Shown here: piece by piece, positions 36,520 to 44,964 of the stretch
Numbering within the stretch: position 1 is the first letter of the stretch
Layout: each line of letters begins with the position of its first letter
From: Brucella anthropi_A
Lineage (GTDB): Bacteria > Pseudomonadota > Alphaproteobacteria > Rhizobiales > Rhizobiaceae
NCBI RefSeq assembly: GCF_046630315.1
Contig: NZ_LQBD01000036.1
Coordinates: 62,001 to 126,000 of the forward strand
Direction: 5' to 3'
DNA: 64,000 nucleotides
Made by a program: the position numbers and the translations under genes
The notes under the pieces: generated by a model
Told to the model about the DNA's origin: nothing
Seen by the model: the letters and a program-made list of their open reading frames with translations, nothing else
Databases searched by the model: none

Positions 36520-37017
36520 ATGCACCATCCAGACGGCGCGGAACCGGACCGGTTCGACAAACCCATTTTCGAAGCCCTGCTCACCCCCTATCGTTCACTG
36601 GGGCGGACAGGCTTCATCATCCTGATGGGCGCCCTGATCGGCTGCTGGATGTTCGTCGGCATTCTTTTCTGGTCCATCGGCGCCTGGCCGATCTTCGGAT
36701 TTTTCGGCCTCGACGTGCTGCTGATTTATCTGGCCTTTCGCTGGAATTACCATGCGGCCCGCGCGCGCGAGGAAATCTCCGTATCGCGCTCGGCCCTGCA
36801 TATTCGCAAATATGCGGCCTCCGGCAAGATGACCGCGCATCGCTTCCATCCGTTCTGGACGCGCTTCAAGGTCGCCCGCAAGCCGGATATCGGCATCACC
36901 GGCATGAGCGTCGAAAGCCGTGAAAAAACTGTCGCGATCGGAAACTTCCTCTCCCCGGACGATCGCGAAAGCTTTGCCAGCGCTTTCGGCGCAGCACTTG
37001 CGGAAGCACGCCGATAG
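36520..37017 (+). CDS. DUF2244 membrane protein
   Basis: A 165-residue protein with two adjacent hydrophobic helices (about 28-75, including RTGFIILMGALIGCWMFVG and FGFFGLDVLLIYLAFRWNY) and a soluble C-terminal part (FHPFWTRFKV, IGNFLSPDDRESFASAFGAAL), the DUF2244 pattern. Function is unknown. A family A repeat begins at its stop codon. Confidence 0.8.
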   Translation: MHHPDGAEPDRFDKPIFEALLTPYRSLGRTGFIILMGALIGCWMFVGILFWSIGAWPIFGFFGLDVLLIYLAFRWNYHAARAREEISVSRSALHIRKYAASGKMTAHRFHPFWTRFKVARKPDIGITGMSVESREKTVAIGNFLSPDDRESFASAFGAALAEARR

Positions 37018-37115
37018 AGCGCGTTTCGATCTGATTGAATCAGATCGGCGCTCTACCGTTTGTTTTTTACGCATATCTTATCCGAAAACCGGGTCACACT
37101 TTTGGGAGACATGCA
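37016..37115 (+). repeat. Dispersed palindromic intergenic repeat, family A, full copy
   Basis: Two modules: AGAGCGC...GATCTGATT-GAATCAGATC...GCGCTCT, then after TTTGTTTTTTACGCAT a second palindrome ATCCGAAAACCGGGTCACAC...GACATGC. The repeat overlaps the last base or two of the DUF2244 stop codon. Full copies also occur at 38235-38336, 43638-43727 and 50409-50513. Confidence 0.8.
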
Positions 37116-37143
37116 TTAGCAACACCCCAATATTGCCGGGTAT

Positions 37144-37173
37144 CTTGCACCCGAACTTCGTTTTACCCTGTAA
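37144..37173 (+). promoter_or_regulatory. Possible heat-shock (sigma-32-type) promoter of the Hsp20 gene
   Basis: CTTGCA (37144-37149) and CCCTGTAA (37166-37173) are 16 bases apart and resemble the CTTGAA / CCCCAT-type elements of RpoH promoters. The match is moderate. Confidence 0.35.
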
Positions 37174-37290
37174 CGAAGGAATCCGGATTGGCCCTTGAAG
37201 TCCGGCTTTTCACAAGCCATATCAGTTAGCGGGGAGATACGCCGTAAGGGTTCTCCTCATTACGGTCGCTTCTCATCAAGGACTGATGCA
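37174..37290 (+). promoter_or_regulatory. Structured Hsp20 leader, possible ROSE-type RNA thermometer
   Basis: The leader can form CCGGA...TCCGG (near 37182-37204), then CCGTAA...TTACGG (near 37242-37265), then a weak hairpin in which TTCTC around 37270 faces the AAGGA ribosome site about 12 bases before the ATG. Small heat-shock genes of rhizobia are often controlled by ROSE elements whose last hairpin hides the ribosome site; here the arrangement is similar but the conserved UUGCU is only partly matched (TCGCT). Confidence 0.4.
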
Positions 37291-37713
37291 ATGACAAGAA
37301 TGACGCCGTTTTCGAGCCCTCTGCTGCTCGGATTCGATACGATGGAAAAGACGCTGGAACGGATCGCAAAATCCGGCGACGGTTATCCGCCCTACAATAT
37401 TGAACGCCTGCGCGGCGAGACGGGTTCCGAACGCCTGCGCATCACCCTGGCGGTGGCCGGCTTCTCCAGCGATGACCTCGAAGTCATGACGGAAGACAAT
37501 CAGCTCGTCATCCGTGGCCGCCAGACCGACGATACCGAGCGCGAATTTCTGCATCGCGGCATTGCTGCCCGGCAGTTCCAGCGCGTTTTCGTTCTGGCAG
37601 ACGGGATGCGGGTTCTCGGTTGCGATCTGAAAAATGGTCTTCTGGCCATCGATCTCGACCGTCCGGAGCCCGAGCGGCTGATCAAGCGAATCAACATAGC
37701 GGTGAAAGACTGA
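37291..37713 (+). CDS. Small heat-shock protein, Hsp20 family
   Basis: An ATP-independent holdase chaperone of 140 residues. The alpha-crystallin domain runs from about 38 to 130: YNIERLRGETGSERLRITL, VAGFSSDDLEVMTEDNQLVI and FLHRGIAARQFQRVFVLADG are standard, but the usual C-terminal A-x-x-x-N-G-V-L motif reads as GCDLKNGLLAIDL. It resembles the IbpA/HspD class of rhizobia. ATG at 37291 was chosen because AAGGA precedes it. DUF1150 follows after 102 bases, the usual partner in Rhizobiales. Confidence 0.92.
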   Translation: MTRMTPFSSPLLLGFDTMEKTLERIAKSGDGYPPYNIERLRGETGSERLRITLAVAGFSSDDLEVMTEDNQLVIRGRQTDDTEREFLHRGIAARQFQRVFVLADGMRVLGCDLKNGLLAIDLDRPEPERLIKRINIAVKD

Positions 37714-37815
37714 TCTTGTTCAGTTTTTGTTCAGCACAATCCGCTATATTGAAGACGTGAAGCTCTGATGCGGCATGGTCGCAAATGACATGCCGACGAA
37801 ATGGAGGCTAAGACC

Positions 37816-38061
37816 ATGAACAGACACATATTCACCGAAAATGAATTCGCCCATCTCGGCGAAGGTGAAGTTGCCTATGTGCGCAAGATCCGTTCAGATG
37901 ACCTTGCCCGCAGCTTCCCTGCCCTCCCACCGATCGAGCCGGGCCTTGAACTCTGGGCGCTTTTCGGCGCCAGCGGCGAGCCAATCGTGCTTTCCGATGT
38001 TCGCGCCACCGCGTTGCAGGGCGCACAAGACCATGAACTGCGCACGGTGATGCTGCATTAA
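37816..38061 (+). CDS. DUF1150 protein
   Basis: An 81-residue cytoplasmic protein with the DUF1150 core AYVRKIRSDDL...LWALFGASGEPIVLSD. Such genes commonly follow Hsp20 genes in Rhizobiales, which suggests a stress-linked role; no function is established. ATG at 37816 has GGAGG 8 bases before it, so the upstream in-frame ATG at 37801 is rejected. A hairpin follows the stop codon at 38069. Confidence 0.85.
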   Translation: MNRHIFTENEFAHLGEGEVAYVRKIRSDDLARSFPALPPIEPGLELWALFGASGEPIVLSDVRATALQGAQDHELRTVMLH

Positions 38062-38068
38062 GGTTCGC

Positions 38069-38094
38069 TGCGATACCGGCCCGCCGGTATCGCA
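38069..38094 (+). terminator. Strong hairpin after DUF1150
   Basis: TGCGATACCGG and CCGGTATCGCA pair perfectly around CCCG, 7 bases after the stop codon. It is not followed by a T-run, so it may be a mRNA-stabilising stem before the better terminator at 38187. Confidence 0.6.
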
Positions 38095-38186
38095 CTTCCG
38101 CGCGCAAGCGCCGCAGATCATCTTCAGGCAGAAATACGCTTCTGCCGGAATTGTTTCCTTCCCTGCAAATCGTTTCCATGAACGCA

Positions 38187-38224
38187 CAAAACCGCCATTC
38201 GAGTTCGAACGGCGGTTTTGTTTA
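38187..38224. terminator. Bidirectional intrinsic terminator between DUF1150 and ptsN
   Basis: CAAAACCGCC and GGCGGTTTTG pair around 14 bases that contain a further GTTCGAAC palindrome. A T-run follows on the plus strand and, by symmetry, on the minus strand, so it can end the convergent Hsp20-DUF1150 and rpoN-hpf-ptsN transcripts. Confidence 0.8.
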
Positions 38225-38234
38225 CGAGAAACGC

Positions 38235-38336
38235 GAGCGGTTCCGATTAAACACAATCGTGGAACCACTCTATTCCTTTGATTTTACGCATTTTCGAGCC
38301 AAAATCGCTTCGCGCTTTGGGCTCGAAAATGCTCTG
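38235..38336 (+). repeat. Dispersed palindromic intergenic repeat, family A, full copy
   Basis: GAGCGGTTCCGATT...AATCGTGGAACCACTC, then TTTGATTTTACGCAT, then TTTTCGAGCC...GGCTCGAAAA and TGCTCT. Its right end lies 8 bases from the ptsN stop codon. Confidence 0.8.
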
Positions 38337-38343
38337 TTTGACC

Positions 38344-38808
38344 TTAAGCCGCGTTGGACGTCGGCTGAGCGGTCAGGAATGAATAAAGCGCCTGCGCGTC
38401 ATGTGTGCCGCGCAGTTTGGCAACAGTGTCGGCATCGCGCAGCATACGGGCGATGCGCGAAAGAGCCTTGAGATGATCCGCGCCGGCATTTTCCGGCGCG
38501 AGAAGCAGAAAAACAAGATCGACAGGTTGATCGTCCAGCGCCTCGAAATCGACCGGGGTTTCCAGACGAGCGAAGATTCCGGCTATTTTGTTGATGTTCG
38601 CCAGCTTGCCATGCGGAATGGCAACGCCGTTTCCTACCCCGGTGGAACCAAGGCGCTCACGCTGGAGAACTGTTTCGAAAACTTCACGCTCAGGGAGACC
38701 GGTCAGTTCCGCAGCCTTCTCAGACAAAATCTGCAAAAGCTGCTTTTTGGAGCTGGCTTTCAGCGCCGGGATAATCGCCCCGGGCTGAATCAGATCACTA
38801 AGATCCAT
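38344..38808 (-). CDS. ptsN: Nitrogen-regulatory PTS enzyme IIA (EIIANtr)
   Basis: A phospho-carrier regulator in the PTSNtr chain that tunes nitrogen, potassium and stress responses. The 154-residue protein has GVGNGVAIPHGKLANI (about 57-72) with the histidine that is phosphorylated, and VDLVFLLLAPENAGADHLKALS. ATG at 38808 was chosen because it begins the usual MDLSDLI; the open frame continues upstream without similarity. It is the third gene of rpoN-hpf-ptsN, the conserved proteobacterial order, 99 bases after hpf. Confidence 0.93.
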   Translation of the reverse strand: MDLSDLIQPGAIIPALKASSKKQLLQILSEKAAELTGLPEREVFETVLQRERLGSTGVGNGVAIPHGKLANINKIAGIFARLETPVDFEALDDQPVDLVFLLLAPENAGADHLKALSRIARMLRDADTVAKLRGTHDAQALYSFLTAQPTSNAA

Positions 38809-38907
38809 TCTCTCCGTTCCTTCTTCAATCAGGCCTTTGCGGCCCGGTTTTGGGAAGCGCACGCGGCCGCCCAATCGCGATCCGCAGCGTGCGCTTCAGG
38901 TTTGCCG

Positions 38908-39501
38908 TCAGGCGCGTGGCGCGGCCTGGCGGGTGACCATCGATGGATCGACCCAGCCGATATTGCCGTCCGCGCGACGGTAGACGATGTTAACTTCATC
39001 ATTGCCGGCATTGCGGAATACCAGAACCGGATTCTCGATCAGATCCAGTTCCACGACCGCCGATGCCACCGACATGGTGCGCAGGGCGACGGACGATTCC
39101 GCAACGATGGTCGGCGCGTAATCCGCCGGAAGATCCTCCTCTTCCTCCGGCAGCGGTGCCATAACACGATATGCAATGTCGTCATAGATCGCATCCGGCT
39201 GCGTAGCCGGGCGCGATTTCAGGCGACGCTTGTAGCGGCGAAGGCGGGTTTCGATCTTGTCCGCCGCCGCTTCGAAAGCCAGCTGCGGGTCCTGCGCATC
39301 GCCAGTGCTTTGCAGGGTTGCACCGCTATCGAGGTGCAAGGTGCAATCTGCACTGAAACGCGAACCGGACTTGGTGACCGTAACCTGTCCGGAAAAGCCA
39401 TGATCGAAATATTTGCCGACAGCCTCGTTCACCCGATCAACGATCCGGGTTGTGAAAGCTTCACCGACGTCCATATGCTTTCCAGATACACGCAGAGTCA
39501 T
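38908..39501 (-). CDS. hpf: Ribosome hibernation promoting factor, long form
   Basis: It binds the small ribosomal subunit and dimerises ribosomes in stationary phase. The 197-residue protein has the N-terminal HPF domain (LRVSGKHMDVGEAF at the start, HLDSGATLQ in the sheet, KIETRLRRYKRRLKSR at about 95) and a C-terminal dimerisation domain (VELDLIENPVLVFRNAGNDEVNIVYRR) ahead of the end. The long form is normal in alphaproteobacteria. ATG at 39501 is preferred to the one three codons before it because it begins MTLRVSGKH. A large 791-base gap separates it from rpoN. Confidence 0.94.
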   Translation of the reverse strand: MTLRVSGKHMDVGEAFTTRIVDRVNEAVGKYFDHGFSGQVTVTKSGSRFSADCTLHLDSGATLQSTGDAQDPQLAFEAAADKIETRLRRYKRRLKSRPATQPDAIYDDIAYRVMAPLPEEEEDLPADYAPTIVAESSVALRTMSVASAVVELDLIENPVLVFRNAGNDEVNIVYRRADGNIGWVDPSMVTRQAAPRA

Positions 39502-40292
39502 TTGGCACACCTCATTTGCGTTACACCACAGGACTCAGTCTAATCACAAGGCGAGCGAAGCGCAAAGCGAACCAGCATCAAAGATGCTTTTCGTCCTGTG
39601 CGTTTTCCAACTACGGTCACGGTGCAGGCAGTCCTTAAAGGCGCAGTTTCGTGCAAGGTGTTGAAACACCTTCCAAAAACGCCTTGAAATCCTGGCTGCT
39701 CCAATCAATAGCCCCTCAGCGGGATGGTTGCCGCACATCGCTCTTTTATATAACGCCCCAGTAGCCGGTCCGTTGCCGGATTTTTTCCGGCCCAGGTTTC
39801 CCCGGAGCGCCACATTGCCCTTCCTTCAAGCATAGGAACAACCGCAATTTCTTCCAGAAATTACAGTCACAAGACCGGGCATGACCGCCAACATGCATTC
39901 GCTGGAAACGCCCGATCCATATTTTCAGCCCAAAACCGGTTCCCGCTTTTGGGCGGCATGCTTCAATTCCGCTTTTGTCGACATCACGCCAACGCACGCT
40001 CGCAGCCTATCACAGAACCACTCGGGGGGCCCGGATATATGCCGCAGCGCGAGCCGGGCTTCTATTGGGTGAATTGGCGCTTGTCAATTGGTCCTCCTGC
40101 CAGTTGGCTGGCCTGCAATGCTGTTCTTCTCAAAAACCGACGTCGCGTTTTTCTGAATGAGCAGGGTTGCAGATCCAAAATTTTAGAGCATTCCTCCCCA
40201 TTCAAATACGGGAATAAAGCTCCAGAGGTACAATCTGTAATTTAAAACAGTCCCTTGGCAGCGCAATCTGCGGGACCATTCCGGCGACGCAA
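39502..40292. other. 791-base gap between rpoN and hpf
   Basis: No coding region can be supported on either strand. It holds AGCATC-N3-GATGCT (39574-39588), AAGGTGTT-GA-AACACCTT (39655-39672), a partial family A repeat (39925-39962) and an AGAGCATT fragment near 40185. The hpf promoter must lie in it. For genes normally close together this gap is long, and a small RNA is possible but not shown. Confidence 0.5.
39925..39962. repeat. Dispersed palindromic intergenic repeat, family A fragment
   Basis: CAGCCCAAAACCGG and CGCTTTTGGGC form a short palindrome, with GGCATGCTT at the end, the second module of family A. Partners are at 1400-1444 and 37016-37115. Confidence 0.65.
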
Positions 40293-41834
40293 TCAGGAAG
40301 CGGAGACTCTCGCCTTCTTTTCACGCCTGCGCTGAACCGATGAAGCAATATTCATCGATTCCCTATATTTTGCGACCGTTCTTCGCGCGATATCCACACC
40401 GTCCTTCTTCAATGCATCCACAATGGCGTCATCGGAGAGCACGTCGTCGGGCTTTTCAGCGTCAATCATCTGGCGGATGCGATGGCGCACGCTCTCCGAG
40501 GAATGGGCGTCGCCGCCCTCGGATGAAGCGATGGAGGCGGTGAAGAAATAACGCAGTTCAAACACGCCGCGCGGCGTGGCCATGAATTTGTTCGCGGTCA
40601 CGCGGCTGATGGTCGATTCATGCATGCCGACAGCGTCGGCCACGATGCGCAGGTTGAGCGGCTTCAAATGGGTCACGCCATGGCGCAGAAAACCATCCTG
40701 CTGCCGGACGATTTCCTGCGTGACCTTGAGGATTGTGCGCGCACGCTGGTCGAGGCTGCGCAGGAGCCAGCTTGCCGTCTGCATGCAGTCCGACAGAAAC
40801 GCTTTTTCCTCGGCCTTCACGGAAGCGCTCACCTCCGCATAATATTCATTGTTGACGATGAGACGCGGCATTGCGGCTGGATTGAGTTCGATCATCCAGC
40901 CACCGTCGCGCGAGGGCGTCACCAGCGCATCCGGCACGATGGCATCGGCGACGGAGACCTCAAACAATGCACCGGGCTTCGGGTCAAGCATGCGGATTTC
41001 GGTCAGCATGTCGAGAATATCGGCCTGATCGACGCCGCACAGCTTCTTGAGCGTCGCGAAATCGCGCCGCGCCAGAAGGTCGAGATTGTCGACCAGCGCC
41101 TCCATGGCCGGATCGAAACGATCCTTGAGGCGCAATTGTATCGCCAGGCACTCCCGCAGGTCGCGCGCAAAAAGACCCGCCGGATCAAAGCCTTGCATTA
41201 TTGCCAGAATGCGCTCGATCGCGGTCGTTTCAACGCCCAGATTCCGGGCAAGCGCGACACTATCGATACGCAGATAGCCGCTCTCGTCCAGCGCGTCGGC
41301 AAGTGCCGTCGCGATGAACCGGTCTGCCGTAGCGGAGAAGGTGAGCGCGATCTGTTCGGCCACATGTTCGCTCAGCGAAACGCGGCTTGCCGTAACCTGA
41401 TCGATGTCATAACCGCCGCCTGAAACATAGCCGTCGCCGGAGGACGATTTCCATTGCGCAGCCAGATCGGGGCCAATCTCGTCAAAACGCCCCGGATCGT
41501 CGGGAAAAATGTTTTCCAGCGAACTGTCGAAAGTCGATGAGAGATTTTCAGCATCATCCGAAGCATCCGTCCTGAACCAGTCGCTGTCGGACATCTCGTC
41601 GGATGCGGGATCGTCACCGCCGGTTTCGGCACTTTCCCGCACAGGCTCCCCGCTCGAAAAATCGTCATTGGCTGCCTCAATTCGATCCAGCAGCGGATTT
41701 TTTTCGATTTCACCGTCGAGAAACTGTTCAAGCTCCACATGCGTCATCTGCAACAGCCGGATCGACTGCATCAGCTGCGGTGTCATCACCAGCGATTGCG
41801 ATTGACGAAAATCGAGCTTGGGCGACAAAGCCAT
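40293..41834 (-). CDS. rpoN: RNA polymerase sigma-54 factor
   Basis: It directs RNA polymerase to -24/-12 promoters with enhancer-binding proteins. The 513-residue protein shows the three regions: glutamine-rich N-terminus (LVMTPQLMQSIRLLQMTHVELEQFLDGEI, about 15-43), a central core-binding part, and the C-terminal DNA-binding part with the RpoN box ARRTVAKYRE (about 490). The RpoN box is intact. It precedes hpf and ptsN on the same strand and is followed upstream by lptB. Confidence 0.96.
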   Translation of the reverse strand: MALSPKLDFRQSQSLVMTPQLMQSIRLLQMTHVELEQFLDGEIEKNPLLDRIEAANDDFSSGEPVRESAETGGDDPASDEMSDSDWFRTDASDDAENLSSTFDSSLENIFPDDPGRFDEIGPDLAAQWKSSSGDGYVSGGGYDIDQVTASRVSLSEHVAEQIALTFSATADRFIATALADALDESGYLRIDSVALARNLGVETTAIERILAIMQGFDPAGLFARDLRECLAIQLRLKDRFDPAMEALVDNLDLLARRDFATLKKLCGVDQADILDMLTEIRMLDPKPGALFEVSVADAIVPDALVTPSRDGGWMIELNPAAMPRLIVNNEYYAEVSASVKAEEKAFLSDCMQTASWLLRSLDQRARTILKVTQEIVRQQDGFLRHGVTHLKPLNLRIVADAVGMHESTISRVTANKFMATPRGVFELRYFFTASIASSEGGDAHSSESVRHRIRQMIDAEKPDDVLSDDAIVDALKKDGVDIARRTVAKYRESMNIASSVQRRREKKARVSAS

Positions 41835-42012
41835 GCGACGCGTTATCTCCCCGTTTTACCCCTGCCCACCGCCATGAACCACATGTTCCGGCCAGGCTGA
41901 ATGAAAACTGGTATGAACCTTGCTTGTCAATTCAGAATGTGCGGATTTGGGGTAAAAGGGAAAATAGTCGCGCAGCCGAACCGTTATATGAGACGACCGA
42001 ATGCCCAGGCCG

Positions 42013-42852
42013 TCAAAGCGTAAACTGGTCGCCGAGATAAAGCCTGCGGACATCGGGATTGGCGACGATTTCAGCGGGACGGCCATGCGTCAGCACCTGA
42101 CCGGCGTGAATGATGTAGGCGCGGTCGATAAGGCCCAGCGTTTCACGCACATTATGGTCGGTAATCAGAACACCGATGCCGCGGCTCGTCAGATGGCGCA
42201 CAAGCTGCTGGATATCCGAAACGGCAATCGGATCGACACCGGCAAAAGGCTCGTCGAGCAGCATGAAGTTGGGCCGCGATGCGAGCGCGCGCGCGATTTC
42301 GAGGCGGCGGCGTTCACCGCCGGAAAGCGAAATGGCAGGCGCCTTGCGCAGATGGGCAATGTGAAACTCTTCCAGCAGCGCATCCAGTTCGGATGCACGC
42401 TTGGCGCGATCCTTTTCCACCACTTCCAGCACGGCCTTGATGTTGTTTTCCACCGACAGGCCGCGAAAAATGGAGGCTTCCTGCGGCAGATAGCCGATGC
42501 CGAGACGCGAACGGCGATACATCGGCATCGACGTGACATCGAAACCGTCGATCTCGATGGAGCCGGCATCGGCGGGAACCAGGCCGGTGACCATGTAGAA
42601 GCACGTCGTCTTGCCGGCGCCGTTCGGCCCCAGAATGCCGACCGCCTCACCGGCCCGCACGCCGAACGACACGCCATTGACGACCTGCCGGCCGCGATAG
42701 CTCTTGCAAAGCCCCCGCGCCACCAGCGTGCCCTTGAGGCGCGTCGATCTGCCCGGCTGCCCCGGCATGGCGCCTGCGGCATCGGAAGGAGCGTTTACAG
42801 CTTGTGATGCAGCTTGCGGCCCTTCGGCCTTCTTGTTCCAGAACAATCCCAC
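42013..42852 (-). CDS. lptB: LPS export ABC transporter ATP-binding protein LptB
   Basis: The ATPase that powers lipopolysaccharide extraction from the inner membrane with LptF and LptG. The 279-residue protein carries Walker A GPNGAGKTTCFYM (about 77-89), the ABC signature LSGGERRRLEIARAL (about 178-192) and Walker B FMLLDEPFAGVDP. The N-terminal 40 residues are an alanine-rich extension found in alphaproteobacterial LptB. It follows lptA by 11 bases. Confidence 0.95.
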   Translation of the reverse strand: MGLFWNKKAEGPQAASQAVNAPSDAAGAMPGQPGRSTRLKGTLVARGLCKSYRGRQVVNGVSFGVRAGEAVGILGPNGAGKTTCFYMVTGLVPADAGSIEIDGFDVTSMPMYRRSRLGIGYLPQEASIFRGLSVENNIKAVLEVVEKDRAKRASELDALLEEFHIAHLRKAPAISLSGGERRRLEIARALASRPNFMLLDEPFAGVDPIAVSDIQQLVRHLTSRGIGVLITDHNVRETLGLIDRAYIIHAGQVLTHGRPAEIVANPDVRRLYLGDQFTL

Positions 42853-42863
42853 ACGTGCCCCGG

Positions 42864-43514
42864 TCAGTTCTGCCTGGGCGCCGCGCCGCCCTGCTGTTGA
42901 TCTTTCGGAGCCATGATGATCGATACGCGACCCTTGGTCTGGCCCTTGCAGCTTTCGACATTGGCGCGGCCCGTATCGAGATGCGCCGTCAGTTTGCAGC
43001 CGGTCACGACATTGTCGCCATCGGTCAGGACCACTTTCTGCCCCTGAAGGACCATGACCTGATTTTTCGCATCGTAACGGCCGGTATCGCCGGTTGCGAC
43101 CTGCGTACCGGACTTGAGATAAACTTTTCCCGAAATGTCGATATGATCGATACTCGATGAATCAAGGCCGCCCACGCCGGCACTTGCCGGTTCCGGGGCC
43201 TGCGCCTCGCCATCCTTCTTGGTCTTGTTGTAATAGACCGTCATCTGGCCCGCCTTCAGCAGAGCGTCGCCCTGCGAAACGGCAACATTGCCGGTGAAGA
43301 CGGCAATGCCTTCCTTGTCGCGCATTTCCAGCTTGTCAGCGTCAATCTTGACGGGCGACTTGCTGTTGGAAAGCTTCAGGCCGTTCACGGCAGCGCCTTC
43401 CTGCGCCAGAGAGGCTGAGGGAGCCGCGACAAAGCCCAGCGCCAGAACTGCAAATCCCATCCGCAAAGTGCGGGCCATCGTACCCTTGTTCATCCTGCCC
43501 GTCTCGCGCTCCAT
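42864..43514 (-). CDS. lptA: LPS transport protein LptA (OstA-like periplasmic)
   Basis: The periplasmic bridge protein that carries LPS between LptC and LptD. The OstA/LptA domain (about 50-190) shows KIDADKLEMRDKEGIAVFTGN, NVAVSQGDALLKAGQMTVYY and GRYDAKNQVMVLQGQKVVL; a signal peptide (MARTLRMGFAVLALGFVAAP, cleavage near SLAQ) precedes it. The start is uncertain between ATG at 43514, 43493 and 43478; I give the longest because GGGGAG precedes it. It lies between lptC and lptB. Confidence 0.9.
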   Translation of the reverse strand: MERETGRMNKGTMARTLRMGFAVLALGFVAAPSASLAQEGAAVNGLKLSNSKSPVKIDADKLEMRDKEGIAVFTGNVAVSQGDALLKAGQMTVYYNKTKKDGEAQAPEPASAGVGGLDSSSIDHIDISGKVYLKSGTQVATGDTGRYDAKNQVMVLQGQKVVLTDGDNVVTGCKLTAHLDTGRANVESCKGQTKGRVSIIMAPKDQQQGGAAPRQN

Positions 43515-43637
43515 ATATTTTCAGCTCCCCGAAGCATTCGACCATCCCTCGGCCGACATGCGGTCAGACGCAACATTAAGCACTTTGCGGCCAAATGGGA
43601 ACATTCAGCATCGCAAAATGCGATCAAAAAAGCCGTT

Positions 43638-43727
43638 TAGAGCCCGTAGCATTCCGACAGCATCGGAATCAGGCCCTAACAATTTGTTTTCGAGCGCATT
43701 TCGATCCGAAAACCGGCTTCAAAATGC
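43638..43727 (+). repeat. Dispersed palindromic intergenic repeat, family A, full copy
   Basis: AGAGCCC...ATTCCGA-N5-TCGGAAT...GGCCCT, then TTTGTTTTCGAGCGCAT, then TCGATCCGAAAACCGGCTTC and ATGCATT. It fills the gap between lptC and lptA. Confidence 0.75.
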
Positions 43728-43790
43728 ATTCAAGCGCCCGCACGGAATAATTGGCCCGAACGCTCCCCTGCCCTCAAATCAGCCCCCTGT

Positions 43791-44504
43791 TCAGGGAGCC
43801 TTGTTGGGCGAAACAACGCTGCCGTCAACAGTCATTCGAACCTTGTTCTCGAAAATAAGAACCTTGCCGTTGTCCTTGACCTGCATGCTGTCGGCCAGAA
43901 TATGCGTGTTGCCGCTGCGAATATCGACAGGCTTGTCGGTGGTGATCTGTCCACTTTTCAAATTGACATCCGCAGAATGCAGCACGGCACGCAATCCGTC
44001 ATCCGTCGTAACAGTAAAGTCCTTATCAAGTTGCAAACGACCATTGGCATTATCGTAGATACCCGATGTCGCTTCGACCTTGGCTGTGCCCTTTTCACCA
44101 ATGGGCAGCTCGGCCGAAATGCCTTGAAGCGAAATCGCACCGCTGTTCTTCGCATCCTGCGTCGCCTTCGCCGCCGTCATCGAATAGGGGCGATTGTCCT
44201 TGGTATAGCCATTCAGATGCGGGCTCGTCATGACGAGCTTTCCGCTTTCGCCGCCATTATTCACTTCCACCTTTACAGGCGTGTTCGGCGTTGCAAGAAA
44301 CGTGTACCAGGAAAACACGGCCCCCACGATGACCGCGGCAACCGGAAGCGCTGTCTTCAAGACCCTGACGCGGATCGAATGACGCTGCGCGGCATGGAAA
44401 AGCGACTCGGCCTTCTCCGATGCACCAAAACGCATGCCGCCCGCGCCGCGACCGGAAGCAGTCGCGTTCTGCGGGGCATGGCTATGTGTGGTATCGGCAG
44501 TCAT
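43791..44504 (-). CDS. lptC: LPS export ABC transporter periplasmic protein LptC
   Basis: A bitopic inner-membrane protein that passes LPS to LptA. The 237-residue protein has a single transmembrane helix (VLKTALPVAAVIVGAVFSWY, about 48-67) and a periplasmic OstA-like domain (about 85-230) with MTSPHLNGYTKDNRPYSMTA and NGRLQLDKDFTVTTDDG. It is the upstream partner of lptA in the lptC-lptA-lptB series. Confidence 0.9.
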   Translation of the reverse strand: MTADTTHSHAPQNATASGRGAGGMRFGASEKAESLFHAAQRHSIRVRVLKTALPVAAVIVGAVFSWYTFLATPNTPVKVEVNNGGESGKLVMTSPHLNGYTKDNRPYSMTAAKATQDAKNSGAISLQGISAELPIGEKGTAKVEATSGIYDNANGRLQLDKDFTVTTDDGLRAVLHSADVNLKSGQITTDKPVDIRSGNTHILADSMQVKDNGKVLIFENKVRMTVDGSVVSPNKAP

Positions 44505-44964
44505 GTCGCGTTCGATTCCCTAACGGCTTCGCAGAATTCAATGATCATCGCGCCTGTGTCGCGCTTTTTCATTTCAATAAGGTTTATTTGGGGTGAAACA
44601 GCCGGCCGCTCAATAGCTTTATACCGCGCAAAACACCACACCCGCCTCGCAAACCGGGAGCAGGAATGGTTCATGTCTTTGATAATTCAGCCCAATTTGC
44701 ACCCATCGAATTTAGATAGAATGCTAATCAACTCTTTGATACCACAAACCGCCCCCGAATTACAGAAGAACATAATGCAACCAAGCCGCGTTTGCACGGC
44801 ATAATCCATGGCGACAACACAATCCCGTATCGTTTCATTACACTGTGTATTTCAGGCACTCTCGCCCCCGATTTTCCGAAGAGGCTTGCCGCGTGCCTCC
44901 ATTCGAGGCAAAAGGTGTAATGCCGAGCGTAAACCACGCTGTTTGAACGAACGGAAGGACGGGA
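44505..44964. other. 460-base gap between lptC and sppA
   Basis: A divergent region that holds both promoters. No gene is supported: a 17-codon reading frame from an ATG near 44666 with a nearby GGGAGCAGGA site is the only short candidate. The stretch 44580-44780 is comparatively rich in AT. Confidence 0.45.

Noticed and set aside
38197..38210. tRNA-like T-arm GAGTTCGAAC
   Set aside because: It is the loop of the terminator at 38187-38220 and lacks any cloverleaf.
39881..40072. 63-codon frame in the rpoN-hpf gap
   Set aside because: Much of it is the family A repeat fragment; no ribosome site or similarity.
44666..44719. 17-codon frame with a fair ribosome site between lptC and sppA
   Set aside because: Too short to judge and without any recognisable peptide; only mentioned under the gap.
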